Part shown: in pieces, positions 44,773-54,486 of the stretch | How positions within the stretch are numbered: the stretch's first letter is position 1 | How the letters are laid out: each line of letters begins with the position of its first letter | From: Mesorhizobium sp. C432A | GTDB taxonomy: Bacteria; Pseudomonadota; Alphaproteobacteria; Rhizobiales; Rhizobiaceae | Length of the DNA: 64,000 bases | Assembly (NCBI RefSeq): GCF_030323145.1 | Contig: NZ_CP100470.1 | Span: 2,273,001 to 2,337,000, forward strand | Direction of reading: 5' to 3' | Notes under the pieces: generated by a model | Told to the model about the DNA's origin: nothing | The model's input: only the letters and a program-made list of their open reading frames with translations | Databases searched by the model: none | Made by a program: the position numbers and the translations under genes

Positions 44773-45531
44773 TCACGTCCGGGTGATCGAGACGCCGCCA
44801 TCGGCAAACAGCGCCGATCCTGTGGTGAAGCTCGACGCATCCGATGCCAGGAAGAGCGCAGCGCGGGCGATCTCTTCAGGCACAGCGACACGTTTCAAGG
44901 CATGCAGGTTTTCCACGAAAGCGCGTGATTCCGGCGTCTTGAATGTTGCCGACGGCGTGTCGGTGCCACCCGGCATCAGCGCGTTGACCCGCACGCCCCT
45001 GGGGCCGTATTCGGCGGCCAGCACCTGCGTCAGGCCGATCAGTCCGGCCTTGCTCGCGGCATAGCTGGTCATGCCCGGCATGCCGACTGTGTGACCGACG
45101 AAGGTCGAGGTGAAGATCAGCGATCCGCCGCCGCGTTCGACCATCGCCGGCACCTGGTATTTCGCGCCGAGAAAGGCGCTGGTCAGATTGGCGTCGAGCG
45201 TCTCGCGCCATCCGTCCAGCGACAGTTCCGAAATCGGACCCATCGTTCCGACGGAGCCGACATTGTTGAAGGCGATATCGAGCCCGCCGAATTTTTCGAC
45301 GGCGAGATCGACGAGGGCTTTTGCATAGGCTTCGTCGCGGACATCGCCGGCAAGCGCGACTGCCGTGCCGTCGGCGTCCTCGATTTCGACGACCAGCGCA
45401 TCGAGTTCGGCCTGGCGGCGGGCGGCGATGACGACCCTGGCGCCTTCTTCGGCGAAGAGTTTTGCGGTGGCGCGGCCGATGCCGGAACTGGCGCCGGTGA
45501 CGATGGCGGCTTTATTGGCGAGTGCGAACAT
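44773..45531 (-). CDS. SDR-family oxidoreductase
   Basis: 252 residues: TGASSGIG near 13-20, NNVG near 90, TSTFVGHT with the Ser, catalytic YAASK near 156 and PGGTDTP after it. Length and motifs fit FabG-like NAD(P)-dependent dehydrogenases. Substrate unknown. AGGATG precedes the ATG. It stands alone between the SET gene and yrdB. Confidence 0.88.
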   Translation of the reverse strand: MFALANKAAIVTGASSGIGRATAKLFAEEGARVVIAARRQAELDALVVEIEDADGTAVALAGDVRDEAYAKALVDLAVEKFGGLDIAFNNVGSVGTMGPISELSLDGWRETLDANLTSAFLGAKYQVPAMVERGGGSLIFTSTFVGHTVGMPGMTSYAASKAGLIGLTQVLAAEYGPRGVRVNALMPGGTDTPSATFKTPESRAFVENLHALKRVAVPEEIARAALFLASDASSFTTGSALFADGGVSITRT

Positions 45532-45665
45532 TTTCTTACATCCTTTCATCGCGCCGGCTGTGCCGGCAACCGGGATGTTGATCGCAGTTCGAGACGGTGC
45601 TAGCCACCCGATACGTGCTCGACTTGCTGAATGGCTTCGCAGCGGCACAAGCGCCGCGCGCCGGA

Positions 45666-46034
45666 CTATTGCTTCAGCAGCCAGCCGAGGCGATCGAGCG
45701 AAAATGCGTAGCTGATGGCGATGAGCAGCGTGATGACAACGCCCGTAGTCGTGTGACCGGCGGCATAGAATCCGGCTGCACCGCCAAACAGGATGGCCAG
45801 TTCAAGCACCAGCCTGACTGCGCCTGGTACAGGAACCGGCGCGCGTCCGGACCGGCTCGGATCGCCGCGCACCGCGAAGGTTCCCCACAGCGCAGCTGCA
45901 ATGAACGGCAAGGCCAAGGCGAGGACCCAGCGCCACCATCCGCCGGAGAGGCTCCAGCCGGCAAAGCCGAGGCCAAGCAAGGCGGCAAGTTCCAGCAGGA
46001 AACGCAAGGTCAGATTCCACCAGGCGTTGCCCAT
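45666..46034 (-). CDS. YrdB/DUF2568 family membrane protein
   Basis: 122 residues with four hydrophobic segments, starting [23 protein letters not shown] behind [24 protein letters not shown] is the family's conserved loop, followed by [20 protein letters not shown]. Integral inner-membrane protein of unknown function. Divergent from soxB with 202 bp between. Confidence 0.85.
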   Translation of the reverse strand: MGNAWWNLTLRFLLELAALLGLGFAGWSLSGGWWRWVLALALPFIAAALWGTFAVRGDPSRSGRAPVPVPGAVRLVLELAILFGGAAGFYAAGHTTTGVVITLLIAISYAFSLDRLGWLLKQ

Positions 46035-46236
46035 ATACGTCCTCCAGAGTCTCGCGATCGCCAGTGTGTCCGAACGCAGCCATGCCTGCCAGCCCGGGCA
46101 GGTCTTTTCCACCGCGGCGCAAAACGGCAAGCGCCGTCGCAAACAGCGCAAGGGTGGAAGCGCCGTTTCGCTAGTGATACACCTCGCGCGCCGGGGCTGC
46201 GTAAAATACCCCACCGCCATTTGCGAGGCTGGAACG

Positions 46237-47490
46237 TTGAAAAAATATTCGGTATTCGCCATCGCCCGCGAGGCCATGCGCGGCCACAAGGGCTGGGAGG
46301 AACAATGGTCCTCGCCGGAACCGAAGAAGGAATATGACGTCATCATCGTCGGCGCCGGCGGTCATGGCCTGGCCACCGCTTACTATCTCGCCACCGTGCA
46401 CGGCATCACCAATGTCGCGGTGCTGGAAAAGGGCTGGCTAGGCGGCGGCAACACCGGGCGCAACACCACCATCATCCGCTCCAACTATCTCTATGACGAG
46501 AGCGCCGGCATTTACGACCATGCGCTGAAGCTGTGGGATGGGCTCTCCCAGGAACTCAACTACAACGTCATGTATTCGGCGCGCGGCGTCATGATGCTGG
46601 CGCACAATGTGCACGACATCCAGGTGCTGAAGCGCCATGTCCATGCCAACCGTCTCAACGGCATCGACAATGAATGGCTGACGCCCGAGCAGGCGAAGGA
46701 ATTCTGCCCGCCGCTCAACATTTCCAGGCAGGCGCGCTATCCCGTTGTCGGCGCCGCCTTGCAGCGGCGAGGCGGCACGGCGCGTCACGATGCGGTGGCC
46801 TGGGGCTATGCGCGCGGCGCTTCGGCGCGCGGCGTGCACATCATCCAGAATTGCGAGGTCACCGGCGTCAAGCGGGCGGCCAATGGCGCGGCCATGGGCG
46901 TCGACACGACGCGCGGCTTCATCGGCGCCAAGAAGGTCGGTGTGGTGGCTGCAGGCCATTCCTCGGTGATCATGAACATGGCCGGCGTGCGCATGCCGCT
47001 GGAAAGCTATCCGCTGCAGGCGCTGGTGTCGGAGCCGGTTAAGCCGGTGGTGCCTTGCGTGGTGATGTCGAACACGGTGCACGCCTACATCTCGCAGTCC
47101 GACAAGGGCGAACTGGTGATCGGCGCCGGTACCGACCAGTATGTCTCCTATTCGCAGACCGGCGGCCTGCACATTTTGCAGCATACGCTGGACGCCATCT
47201 GCGAGATGTTCCCGATCTTCACCCGCATGAAGATGCTGCGCTCGTGGGGCGGCATCGTCGACGTGACGCCCGACCGTTCGCCGATCCTGGCCAAGACGCC
47301 GGTATCAGGCCTCTATGTCAATTGCGGCTGGGGCACGGGCGGCTTCAAGGCAACGCCCGGCTCAGGCCATGTCTTTGCCCACACGATTGCCAAGGACGAT
47401 CCGCATCCGATCAACGCGCCCTTCACCATCGAGCGCTTCCGCACCGGGCGCCTCATCGACGAGGCAGCAGCGGCGGCGGTGGCGCACTGA
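46237..47490 (+). CDS. soxB: Sarcosine oxidase beta subunit
   Basis: 417 residues. TTG start (GAGGCTGGA upstream) giving the family's standard [19 protein letters not shown]. The FAD/NAD Rossmann motif is [18 protein letters not shown], then the covalent-FMN/FAD region [21 protein letters not shown] and the end [17 protein letters not shown]. With SoxA, SoxD and SoxG it forms the heterotetramer that oxidises sarcosine to glycine, passing the methyl group to tetrahydrofolate. Sarcosine comes from betaine or creatine breakdown. Confidence 0.95.
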   Translation: MKKYSVFAIAREAMRGHKGWEEQWSSPEPKKEYDVIIVGAGGHGLATAYYLATVHGITNVAVLEKGWLGGGNTGRNTTIIRSNYLYDESAGIYDHALKLWDGLSQELNYNVMYSARGVMMLAHNVHDIQVLKRHVHANRLNGIDNEWLTPEQAKEFCPPLNISRQARYPVVGAALQRRGGTARHDAVAWGYARGASARGVHIIQNCEVTGVKRAANGAAMGVDTTRGFIGAKKVGVVAAGHSSVIMNMAGVRMPLESYPLQALVSEPVKPVVPCVVMSNTVHAYISQSDKGELVIGAGTDQYVSYSQTGGLHILQHTLDAICEMFPIFTRMKMLRSWGGIVDVTPDRSPILAKTPVSGLYVNCGWGTGGFKATPGSGHVFAHTIAKDDPHPINAPFTIERFRTGRLIDEAAAAAVAH

Positions 47491-47912
47491 TGATGGTGGA
47501 ACTGGCTGTAGCGGTGCCGCTGGTGCTGGCGGGGGAGCAGGACCTGTTCCATTTTCCGTCACCGGACGAGGTGCGGACGCAGCCGATCAGCCGCGCCGGC
47601 AACGAAGCCAATTGGCCGTTTTCGATCGACGCCGGCATTCTGGCATGCGTGTGGAGCGGTGGCCAGAAGGTGGTCATCTTCATGGAGAACAGGCCCTCCG
47701 ATCTCGGCGAGGACGACACATTCGATGCGCGCAGCGTCATCGTAACGACCGATCCGTTTCAGCTCACGATCGGCAACATGGCGTATCGCGAGCTGTTTCG
47801 CCCCGCCGCAAGTGTAGAGGAGCGCATTCGGCTCGTCGCGCCTTTTGCGGCGATGGGCCAGAGGCTTTGCAACCAACCGGCCGGCGCGCATGTCGGCCAC
47901 GGCGAATTGTAG
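47490..47912 (+). CDS. Hypothetical protein inserted in sox operon
   Basis: 140 residues. The start overlaps the soxB stop (TGATG), so it is translated with the sox genes, although canonical operons go straight from soxB to soxD. It has no signal peptide or membrane segment and is beta-rich with an acidic middle (ENRPSDLGEDDTFDARSV). Pattern QPISRAGNEANWPFSID and a single HVGHGEL tail. No family recognised. Co-translation suggests a role in sarcosine oxidase assembly, cofactor loading or one-carbon flow; that is inference. Confidence 0.7.
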   Translation: MMVELAVAVPLVLAGEQDLFHFPSPDEVRTQPISRAGNEANWPFSIDAGILACVWSGGQKVVIFMENRPSDLGEDDTFDARSVIVTTDPFQLTIGNMAYRELFRPAASVEERIRLVAPFAAMGQRLCNQPAGAHVGHGEL

Positions 47913-47924
47913 GAACGAACGATA

Positions 47925-48236
47925 ATGCTTCTCATCCGCTGCCCCTATTGCGAGGAAGAGCGCCCGGAGCTCGAGTTCCGTAACGCCGGCGAGGCGCATA
48001 TTGCGCGTTCGGCCAACATGGCGGGCGAGAGCGACGACGACTTCGAAAAGTTCTTCTTCATCCGCTCGAACCCCAAGGGCATCATCTATGAGCGCTGGCG
48101 CCACATCCATGGCTGCGCGCGTTTCTTCAACGCGGTGCGCGACACCGTCACCGACAAGTTCGTCATGACTTACAAAGCCGGCGAGCCGAAACCGTCCAAG
48201 CTGCCCAAAAACTCCAACGAAATGGCTTCCAAATGA
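47925..48236 (+). CDS. soxD: Sarcosine oxidase delta subunit
   Basis: 103 residues. The zinc-binding N-terminus is LLIRCPYCEEERPELEF, followed by the conserved FFFIRSNPKGIIYERWRH and HGCARFFNAVRDT. Small structural subunit of heterotetrameric sarcosine oxidase; Cys6/Cys9-type and His/Cys residues hold zinc. Overlaps soxA by ATGA. Confidence 0.95.
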   Translation: MLLIRCPYCEEERPELEFRNAGEAHIARSANMAGESDDDFEKFFFIRSNPKGIIYERWRHIHGCARFFNAVRDTVTDKFVMTYKAGEPKPSKLPKNSNEMASK

Positions 48237-51226
48237 GCGGCGCGTTCCGCATTCCGAGCGCCGGCCGTCTCAGCCAGGCCAAGACCGCGCGGTTCTCTTT
48301 CGACGGCCAGTCTTACACCGGCATCGAAGGCGACACGCTGGCCTCGGCGCTGCTTGCCAATGGCGTGCATCTGGTGGGACGTTCGTTCAAGTATCACCGT
48401 CCGCGCGGCTTCCTGTCGGCCGGAGCGGAAGAGCCCAACGCGCTGGTCGAGGTCAAGCGCGACGCGGCACGCAAGGCGCCCAACATCCGCGCCACGGTGC
48501 AGGAGCTCTATGACGGGCTCGTCGCCAACTCGCAAAACCGCTGGCCGTCGCTCGCCTTCGACGTCGGCGCGGTCAACGACATTGCATCGCCGCTGTTTTC
48601 GGCCGGTTTCTACTACAAGACCTTCATGTGGCCGAAGGCGGCCTGGAAGAGCCTCTACGAGCCGAAGATCCGCGCCGCGGCCGGCCTCGGCGTTTCGCCT
48701 GACAAGCCAGATCCCGACCATTATTCGTCGCGCTATGCGCATTGCGACGTACTGGTGCTAGGCGGCGGTGCGGCCGGCATTGCGGCAGCGCTCGCCGCTG
48801 CCGAAACCGGCTCGCGTGTCATCCTCGCCGATGAACAGGCCAGCTTCGGCGGCAGCCTGCGCTTCGAGAGCGGGGCGAAGATCGACGGCCAGGACGGTTA
48901 TGCCTGGGCGCAAGGCGCGGTGGCCAAGCTCACCGCCATGGACAATGTCCGAGTTTTGTCGCGGACGACGGCGTTCGGCTACTACGCGCAGAACTTCGTC
49001 GGCCTGGTCGAGCGGGTCAGCGACCATCTGCAAAACCCCGGCCACGATTTGCCGCGCGAGCGCCTATGGCAGGTACGCGCCAAGCGCGTGGTGCTGGCGA
49101 CCGGCGCCATCGAACGCCATATGGTGTTTGCCGACAATGACCGGCCCGGCATCATGCTGGCCTCGGCGGCGCGGACTTATCTCAACCAGTACGGTGTCGC
49201 GGTCGGCAAAAATGTCGGCGTCTACACCGCAAATGACTCGGCCTACTCCACCGCTATCGACCTGAAGAAGGCCGGCGTCAACGTGGCGGCGATCGTCGAC
49301 CTGCGCGACCATCCGACCGGACCTGTGATCGACGAGGCGAGGGCGCTCGGGATCGAGGTCAATTTCGGCCGCGCGGTGATCCGCGCCGGCGGCAAGTTGC
49401 GCGTGACCTCGATGACGGTGCAGCCGAAGAATGGGGGCGGCGAGCGCACCATTCCGGTCGACGCCATCCTGATGTCGGCCGGCTGGACGCCGTCGGTGCA
49501 TCTGTTCTCGCAGTCGCGCGGCAAGGTCGCCTTCAATGACGAGACCAAGCGCTTCGTGCCGGGCATCTATGCGCAGGACTGCGTTTCGGTCGGCGCCTGC
49601 AACGGTACGGATGGGCTCTCGGCGTCGATCGATGAGGCCTATGCGGCCGGCGCCAAGGCGGCGAAGGATGCGGGCGGCAAAGTGGCCAAGGGCGTAAAGC
49701 CGAAGGTCGACGCGTCGGAAAGCTGGTCGCGCGGCATGCTGGGCGCGGCGCCCGGCGCCGGGCCGGACAAGACGGTCAAGGCCTTCGTCGATTTCCAGAA
49801 CGACGTCACCGCCAAGGACATCCGCCAGGCGGTGCATGAAGGCATGCGCTCGATCGAGCACGTCAAGCGCTTCACCACCAACGGCATGGCGACCGACCAG
49901 GGCAAGACGTCCAACATGCACGGCCTGGCGATTGCCGCCGAGACGCTTGGCAAGCCGATCCCCGAGGTCGGGCTGACCACATTCCGCGCGCCCTATACGC
50001 CTGTTACTTTCGGCGCGATCGTCAGCCATTCGCGCGGTCCGCTGTTCGACCCGACACGCAAGACCGCGATCCATCCCTGGGCCGAAGCGCAAGGCGCCGT
50101 GTTCGAAGATGTCGGCCAGTGGAAGCGCGCCTGGTATTTCCCCAAACCCGGCGAGGACATGCACAAGGCGGTCGACCGCGAATGCGTCGCTGTGCGCAGC
50201 AATGCCGGCCTGTTCGATGCCTCGACGCTGGGCAAGATCGAAGTGGTCGGACCGGATGCGGCCAGGTTCATGGAACTGCTCTACACCAATCCATGGGAGA
50301 AGCTTGAGCCCGGCCGCTGCCGCTATGGCATCATGCTGCGCGAGGACGGCTTCATCTATGATGACGGCGTCGTCGGCCGACTGGCGCCGGATCGTTTCCA
50401 TGTGACGACGACAACCGGCGGCGCGCCGCGCGTCATGAACCACATGGAGGATTATCTCCAGACCGAGTTCCCGCATCTGAACGTCTGGCTGACCTCGATC
50501 ACCGAACAGTGGGCGGTCATCGCCGTGCAGGGGCCGAAGTCGCGCGACATCATCGCGCCGCTGGTCGAAGGCATCGACATGTCGGACGAGGCGCTGCCGC
50601 ATATGTCGGTGCGCGAAGGCAAGATCTGCGGCGTGCCGACCAGGCTGTTTCGCATGTCGTTCACCGGCGAGCGCGGTTTTGAAGTCAACGTGCCGGCCGA
50701 TCACGGCCAGGCCGTCTGGGAAGCGCTGTGGGCCGAAGGCCAAAAGCATGGCGCCGCCGCTTACGGCACCGAGGCGATGCACGTGCTGCGCGCCGAAAAG
50801 GGCTACATCATCGTCGGCCAGGACACGGACGGCACGGTGACGCCGAACGATGCCGGGCTCGACTGGGCGGTCGGCAAGAAGAAGACCGACTTCGTCGGCA
50901 TCCGCGGCCTGACGCGGCCCGATCTGGTCGCCAAGGGCCGCAAGCAACTGGTCGGCTTGAAGACCAAGGACCCGAAAGTGGTGCTTGAGGAAGGCGCGCA
51001 GATCGTCGCCGACCCGAAGCAGGCGATCCCGATGAAGATGATCGGTCACGTCACATCCAGCTACTGGTCGGAAAATTGCGGTCGCTCGATCGCGCTGGCG
51101 CTGGTTGCCGGCGGCCGCGACCGGATGGGCGACACGCTCTATGTGCCGATGCCGAACGGGGTGATCGAAGTCGAGGTTACCGGCATGGTGTTCTTCGACG
51201 AGACGGGAGGGCGCCTCAATGGCTAA
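48233..51226 (+). CDS. soxA: Sarcosine oxidase alpha subunit
   Basis: 997 residues, normal length. N-terminal Fer2-like domain without iron ligands (DTLASALLANGVHLVGRSF), an NAD-binding Rossmann domain from about residue 170 (VLGGGAAGIAAALAAAETG), an amine dehydrogenase-like middle (VLATGAIERHMVF, AQDCVSVGACNG) and a C-terminal GcvT-like folate domain (~600-997, with IIVGQDTDGTVTPNDAGL). It channels formaldehyde to THF as 5,10-methylene-THF. Overlaps soxD (ATGA) and soxG (8 bp). Confidence 0.96.
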   Translation: MSGAFRIPSAGRLSQAKTARFSFDGQSYTGIEGDTLASALLANGVHLVGRSFKYHRPRGFLSAGAEEPNALVEVKRDAARKAPNIRATVQELYDGLVANSQNRWPSLAFDVGAVNDIASPLFSAGFYYKTFMWPKAAWKSLYEPKIRAAAGLGVSPDKPDPDHYSSRYAHCDVLVLGGGAAGIAAALAAAETGSRVILADEQASFGGSLRFESGAKIDGQDGYAWAQGAVAKLTAMDNVRVLSRTTAFGYYAQNFVGLVERVSDHLQNPGHDLPRERLWQVRAKRVVLATGAIERHMVFADNDRPGIMLASAARTYLNQYGVAVGKNVGVYTANDSAYSTAIDLKKAGVNVAAIVDLRDHPTGPVIDEARALGIEVNFGRAVIRAGGKLRVTSMTVQPKNGGGERTIPVDAILMSAGWTPSVHLFSQSRGKVAFNDETKRFVPGIYAQDCVSVGACNGTDGLSASIDEAYAAGAKAAKDAGGKVAKGVKPKVDASESWSRGMLGAAPGAGPDKTVKAFVDFQNDVTAKDIRQAVHEGMRSIEHVKRFTTNGMATDQGKTSNMHGLAIAAETLGKPIPEVGLTTFRAPYTPVTFGAIVSHSRGPLFDPTRKTAIHPWAEAQGAVFEDVGQWKRAWYFPKPGEDMHKAVDRECVAVRSNAGLFDASTLGKIEVVGPDAARFMELLYTNPWEKLEPGRCRYGIMLREDGFIYDDGVVGRLAPDRFHVTTTTGGAPRVMNHMEDYLQTEFPHLNVWLTSITEQWAVIAVQGPKSRDIIAPLVEGIDMSDEALPHMSVREGKICGVPTRLFRMSFTGERGFEVNVPADHGQAVWEALWAEGQKHGAAAYGTEAMHVLRAEKGYIIVGQDTDGTVTPNDAGLDWAVGKKKTDFVGIRGLTRPDLVAKGRKQLVGLKTKDPKVVLEEGAQIVADPKQAIPMKMIGHVTSSYWSENCGRSIALALVAGGRDRMGDTLYVPMPNGVIEVEVTGMVFFDETGGRLNG

Positions 51227-51803
51227 GGCTGCTGCAAAGAAGACGGCCCCAGCTGCAGCGCCGTCGGTCGAGCGCCGCCCGGCCCTGGCTGGACGCGTCG
51301 TTTCCGCAACGGATGTCAAGGTCGAGGTGCTGCCGCCGGCGGAGCGCATGTCGCTGCGCGCGCCGGAGGCTTCCGTCGCGGCGCTGTCGAAGGCGCTCGG
51401 CCTGACCTTGCCGAAGCAGCCGAAGACCTCGGCGGCCAAGGGTGGCCGCACGGCGCTGTGGCTCGGACCGGACGAATGGTTTGTGATCGACGAAGCCGGC
51501 AAGGATCCGCTTGCCGACTGCGCCAAGGTGACCGCATTGCATTCGGCGGTCGGCATCTCGCACCGCAACGTCGCCTTCGCCGTCACCGGCCCGGCGGCTG
51601 CCGCCGCGATCAATGCAGGCTGCCCGCAGGATTTGTCGCTCGAGGCTTTTCCGGTGGGCGCGGCGTCGCGCACCATTCTCGGCAAGTGCGAAATCCTGCT
51701 GTTGCGCACGGCAGCCGACGCTTTCCGGGTCGAGTGCTGGCGTTCCTTCTCGGACTATGTCTTTACTTTCCTGTCGGAAGCAGCCAGCGACGCGGCGGCG
51801 TAG
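51219..51803 (+). CDS. soxG: Sarcosine oxidase gamma subunit
   Basis: 194 residues. A Lys/Ala-rich start is followed by the GcvT-related fold: LWLGPDEWFVI, HSAVGISHRNVAFAVTGPAA and CPQDLSLEAFPVG with FRVECWRSFSDYVF near the end. Starts inside soxA (ATGGCTAA). Last gene of the operon. Confidence 0.93.
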   Translation: MAKAAAKKTAPAAAPSVERRPALAGRVVSATDVKVEVLPPAERMSLRAPEASVAALSKALGLTLPKQPKTSAAKGGRTALWLGPDEWFVIDEAGKDPLADCAKVTALHSAVGISHRNVAFAVTGPAAAAAINAGCPQDLSLEAFPVGAASRTILGKCEILLLRTAADAFRVECWRSFSDYVFTFLSEAASDAAA

Positions 51804-51813
51804 GAACGTTTGA

Positions 51814-52083
<270 letters not shown>

Positions 52084-52150
52084 CCGTTCGGCTACGCCAG
52101 GTTTGAACTCGGAGAAGCCCAGCTTGCGCTGAGAAAATGGGGGCGCTGAG

Positions 52151-52190
52151 GAAAAAACGGGCGGCCGGGATTATCCTGCCGCCCTTAAAT
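52151..52190 (-). terminator. Bidirectional terminator between convergent small genes
   Basis: GGGCGGC (52159-52165) pairs with GCCGCCC (52178-52184). Read on the minus strand the stem is followed by GTTTTTTC, a good T-run for the small secreted-protein gene; on the plus strand only TTAAATT follows. Confidence 0.75.
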
Positions 52191-52227
52191 TAGTCGTTGT
52201 GCTGTTCGGTGGTCGAGCTCGATCAAC

Positions 52228-52455
52228 TTAGAACGTGCTCGGCACGATCCATGGGTTGATCTCGATGCCGAGACGCGGGCTCTTGGCCTTGACGTCGGAC
52301 TTTTCGACCGAGCCGGTCACGGCGCAATCGAGCTTGGCATTGGTCGTGGTGTCGACGCAGGTGGCGGCCTGCTTGGTCGAGTGTGTGTTGTTGGCGGCGA
52401 AAGCCGAGCCGGAGAGAGCCAGCACGGTGGCGAGGGCGAGAAGGGTCTTGTTCAT
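52228..52455 (-). CDS. Small secreted protein, Mesorhizobium DUF680-like
   Basis: 75 residues starting MNKTLLALATVLALSGSAF with GGAG 8 bp upstream. Signal cleavage after AFA leaves ~53 residues containing two Cys (TCVDTTTNAKLDC) and ending GIEINPWIVPSTF. The layout recalls the DUF680 family described almost only in Mesorhizobium, though the match is loose. Its promoter region holds three CGTAC palindromes beside a TetR gene, so it is probably an induced secreted product. Function unknown. Confidence 0.7.
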   Translation of the reverse strand: MNKTLLALATVLALSGSAFAANNTHSTKQAATCVDTTTNAKLDCAVTGSVEKSDVKAKSPRLGIEINPWIVPSTF

Positions 52456-52481
52456 GTCAGTCTCCATCGGTTAAATTCTTT

Positions 52482-52554
52482 TCGTACATGTACGATACAA
52501 CGTACACATACGTCCACCGAGATGGGTTTTCAAGTCGGAAAACGTACGCGTACG
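52482..52554. promoter_or_regulatory. Cluster of three CGTAC-type palindromes (likely TetR operators)
   Basis: Site 1 TCGTACATGTACGA (52482-52495, perfect), site 2 CGTACACATACG (52501-52512, one mismatched half) and site 3 CGTACGCGTACG (52543-52554, perfect) all fit CGTAC-N2-GTACG. Centres are 18 and 42 bp apart. They lie 27-99 bp upstream of the small secreted-protein gene and behind the 3' end of the TetR gene. The TetR gene's own upstream region has a GTACG half-site near 53331. Confidence 0.65.
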
Positions 52555-52641
52555 ACAAATTTTTTTGAATGCCGAAAATTGCGTCGCACTGACACAGCCG
52601 AAGCTGTCAGGCCGGACGTTGAATTGGAGGGGCGGGGATGC

Positions 52642-53286
52642 TCAGCAGTCGACCGGGGTCTCGGTCAGCGGCGGCACATTCTGGGTGCTGAGCGTGGCGA
52701 GTGTGAAATCGCACATCCGCGTCACGAAAGCCTGTGGATCGCCGAAGGGGTAGAACGGGAACGTGATCAAAAGCGAGATGGTGCCGTGGCCGACTGCCCA
52801 AAGCATGGTGGCGATGGCGCGCGGATCGCCCTGCAGCTTGCCTGCAGCAACGCAGGCCTCGACCCTGGATATCAGCGCTTTCATCGCCGGGTTGGCCTCT
52901 TCCATGTCCTCATAGCTTCTGCCTTCCGGCAGCTTGGTCTTTTCGGTCATGAACACGGTGCGGTATTCGTTGGGGTTGCCGAGCCCGAAGGCGGCATATT
53001 CGGTCATCACCGCACGCAAGGCCTCGATCGGATCGTCGGAAGGATGCTCCTCGATGCGGCGGGCAAGTGTTTCGAAGGCATCCTCGGCCAGCGCAAACAG
53101 GATGTCCTGCTTGTCGGCGAAGTAGGAATAGACCGACATCGGAGCATAGCCGACCCGCTTGGCCAACTTGCGGATGGTCAGCCCTTCATAGCCTTCTTCC
53201 TTGACGAGCTTGTGGGCTGCGTCGAGCAATTCGGAACGCAGTTCGGCTTTTTGTTTTTCGCGGCGTTTCTGGACGCTCAGTGGCAA
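52642..53286 (-). CDS. TetR/AcrR-family transcriptional regulator
   Basis: 214 residues. The N-terminal HTH is ELLDAAHKLVKEEGYEGLTIRKLAKRVGYAPMSVYSYFADKQDIL. The C-terminal part (about 75-200) is helical with AMLWAVGHGTISLLITFPF, as in the TetR_C ligand-binding fold. Ligand unknown. It lies just upstream of the palindrome cluster and in the same direction as the small secreted-protein gene, which is its likeliest target. Confidence 0.9.
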   Translation of the reverse strand: MPLSVQKRREKQKAELRSELLDAAHKLVKEEGYEGLTIRKLAKRVGYAPMSVYSYFADKQDILFALAEDAFETLARRIEEHPSDDPIEALRAVMTEYAAFGLGNPNEYRTVFMTEKTKLPEGRSYEDMEEANPAMKALISRVEACVAAGKLQGDPRAIATMLWAVGHGTISLLITFPFYPFGDPQAFVTRMCDFTLATLSTQNVPPLTETPVDC

Positions 53287-53534
53287 GACCCGGTGCCTTT
53301 GGTTGGTTGTGCATGGCTAAATATATACGCTGTACGGAAACGGGCAAGGGCGCTGCCAGGGACATCAAAAAGCGACCTCAAGCTTTCTCTCGAATAGTCG
53401 TGTCCGTTCTGGTCTATTTCGCCAGCATCTATGTCACAGCATGTGTAACATGGGCGCTCGCAGGCAACATCGGACCGTTACAAACAAAGCCTATCTGGCG
53501 GCTCTGCAAGAAATTTCGGTTTTGGGGGGCCTCT

Positions 53535-54236
53535 ATGGCTGCGATAGAGCTTTCGTCCGGGCTGCCGGGCGCACATCCACTTTCTCATGGCGCCAGGCTG
53601 GCGCTCAGGCGAGTCGTGATAGTCGCATGGCTGGCGATCGCAATCGGCTTCGCCATGGAAGCGCTTATTCTGACTGCCGGATTTGCGGCAGGTTCGCACC
53701 CGGCGCCAACCCAGGTTCTGATCGACTTGGCGCAAGGCGTGACCTGGTCATTCTTCGTCTGCGCCGGCGTCAGCCTCGGCACGGCGATCACCAAGGTGCG
53801 AGCCTCGCTTGGCGGCCTGATCGCCATGATCTCGGGGCCGCTGGCCATGGGCATCGCCAAAGGTACGCAAAAGGTGATGGTGAGCGCGCTTGATGTATCG
53901 GCAAAGCCCGTGATCCTGTCGCTCACTACGCTCGGTATGTTGCGGGCGATCGAGTATGGCTTGCTGGGCTGGATGCTGGCTTCGCTGGCATCCAAGGAAG
54001 AACCTCGCTCGCTGCATTTCATGCTGGCGGGTGCCTTGGCCGGCGCGGTGTTCGGCGGCGGGATCACGGCGCTGACGATCGAGACCGCCGCAGCCAAGGA
54101 CATTGCGCTGGCATTGCCGCAGGCTGTCGCCACCGGCCTCATTGAGATCGTGTTTCCGATCGGATGCTCGCTGGTCGTCTACATCGCCCTGCAAGTCAGC
54201 CGGCACATGAAGTTCATTTCCAGCGATGCGCGCTAG
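53535..54236 (+). CDS. Multi-pass membrane protein of unknown function
   Basis: 233 residues with six or seven hydrophobic segments: RRVVIVAWLAIAIGFAMEALI, then GVTWSFFVCAGVSLGTAI, MLRAIEYGLLGWMLASLAS, MLAGALAGAVFGGGITAL and IEIVFPIGCSLVVYIAL. Start at 53535 rests on the GGGGGG run upstream. No family recognised with confidence. The RIME-like repeat starts within its stop codon. Separated from the TetR gene by 248 bp that hold no other gene. Confidence 0.7.
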   Translation: MAAIELSSGLPGAHPLSHGARLALRRVVIVAWLAIAIGFAMEALILTAGFAAGSHPAPTQVLIDLAQGVTWSFFVCAGVSLGTAITKVRASLGGLIAMISGPLAMGIAKGTQKVMVSALDVSAKPVILSLTTLGMLRAIEYGLLGWMLASLASKEEPRSLHFMLAGALAGAVFGGGITALTIETAAAKDIALALPQAVATGLIEIVFPIGCSLVVYIALQVSRHMKFISSDAR

Positions 54237-54347
54237 AGCCGGATGATTTCAGGTCGAATTGACCTGAATCTGAATCCGGCTCTAAATCAAATAGATAGAG
54301 CATGATGTCGTCCGAAAACCGCTTCACACTTTTCGGCATCATGCTCT
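54235..54347. repeat. RIME1-like intergenic mosaic element
   Basis: 113 bp made of two large palindromes, as described for the rhizobial RIME1 element. Palindrome A (54235-54283): outer arms AGAGCCGGAT/ATCCGGCTCT, inner arms TTCAGGTC/GACCTGAA. Palindrome B (54297-54347): outer AGAGCATGAT/ATCATGCTCT, inner CCGAAAA/TTTTCGG. Palindrome A overlaps the stop codon of the preceding gene. Family assignment is from memory of the layout and the AGAGCATGATG core. Confidence 0.8.
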
Positions 54348-54486
54348 GTCTACAGACGGTGATCGGTTTGCGTCCTGTTTCCAGGCCGGTTGCCACCGCC
54401 TCCGTGTGGGCTTGCTCCCCGGTCGGGGAACGGAACTGATCCGATCTGTCATCAAATCGCGCCGACCACACTATCTCATTGTCTAC

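Noticed and set aside
46085..46108. Hairpin CCTGCC/GGCAGG followed by TCTTTT upstream of soxB
   Set aside because: Short stem in a leader far from any stop codon; could be chance in GC-rich DNA.
49064..51709. 881-codon open frame on the minus strand opposite soxA
   Set aside because: Complement of a high-GC gene with strong codon bias; no domain or start signal, and soxA is certain.
53313..53534. Possible longer start for the membrane protein at 53535, adding a hydrophobic segment
   Set aside because: The stretch is lower in GC, sits in the TetR upstream region, and has no ribosome site; the GGGGGG site favours 53535.
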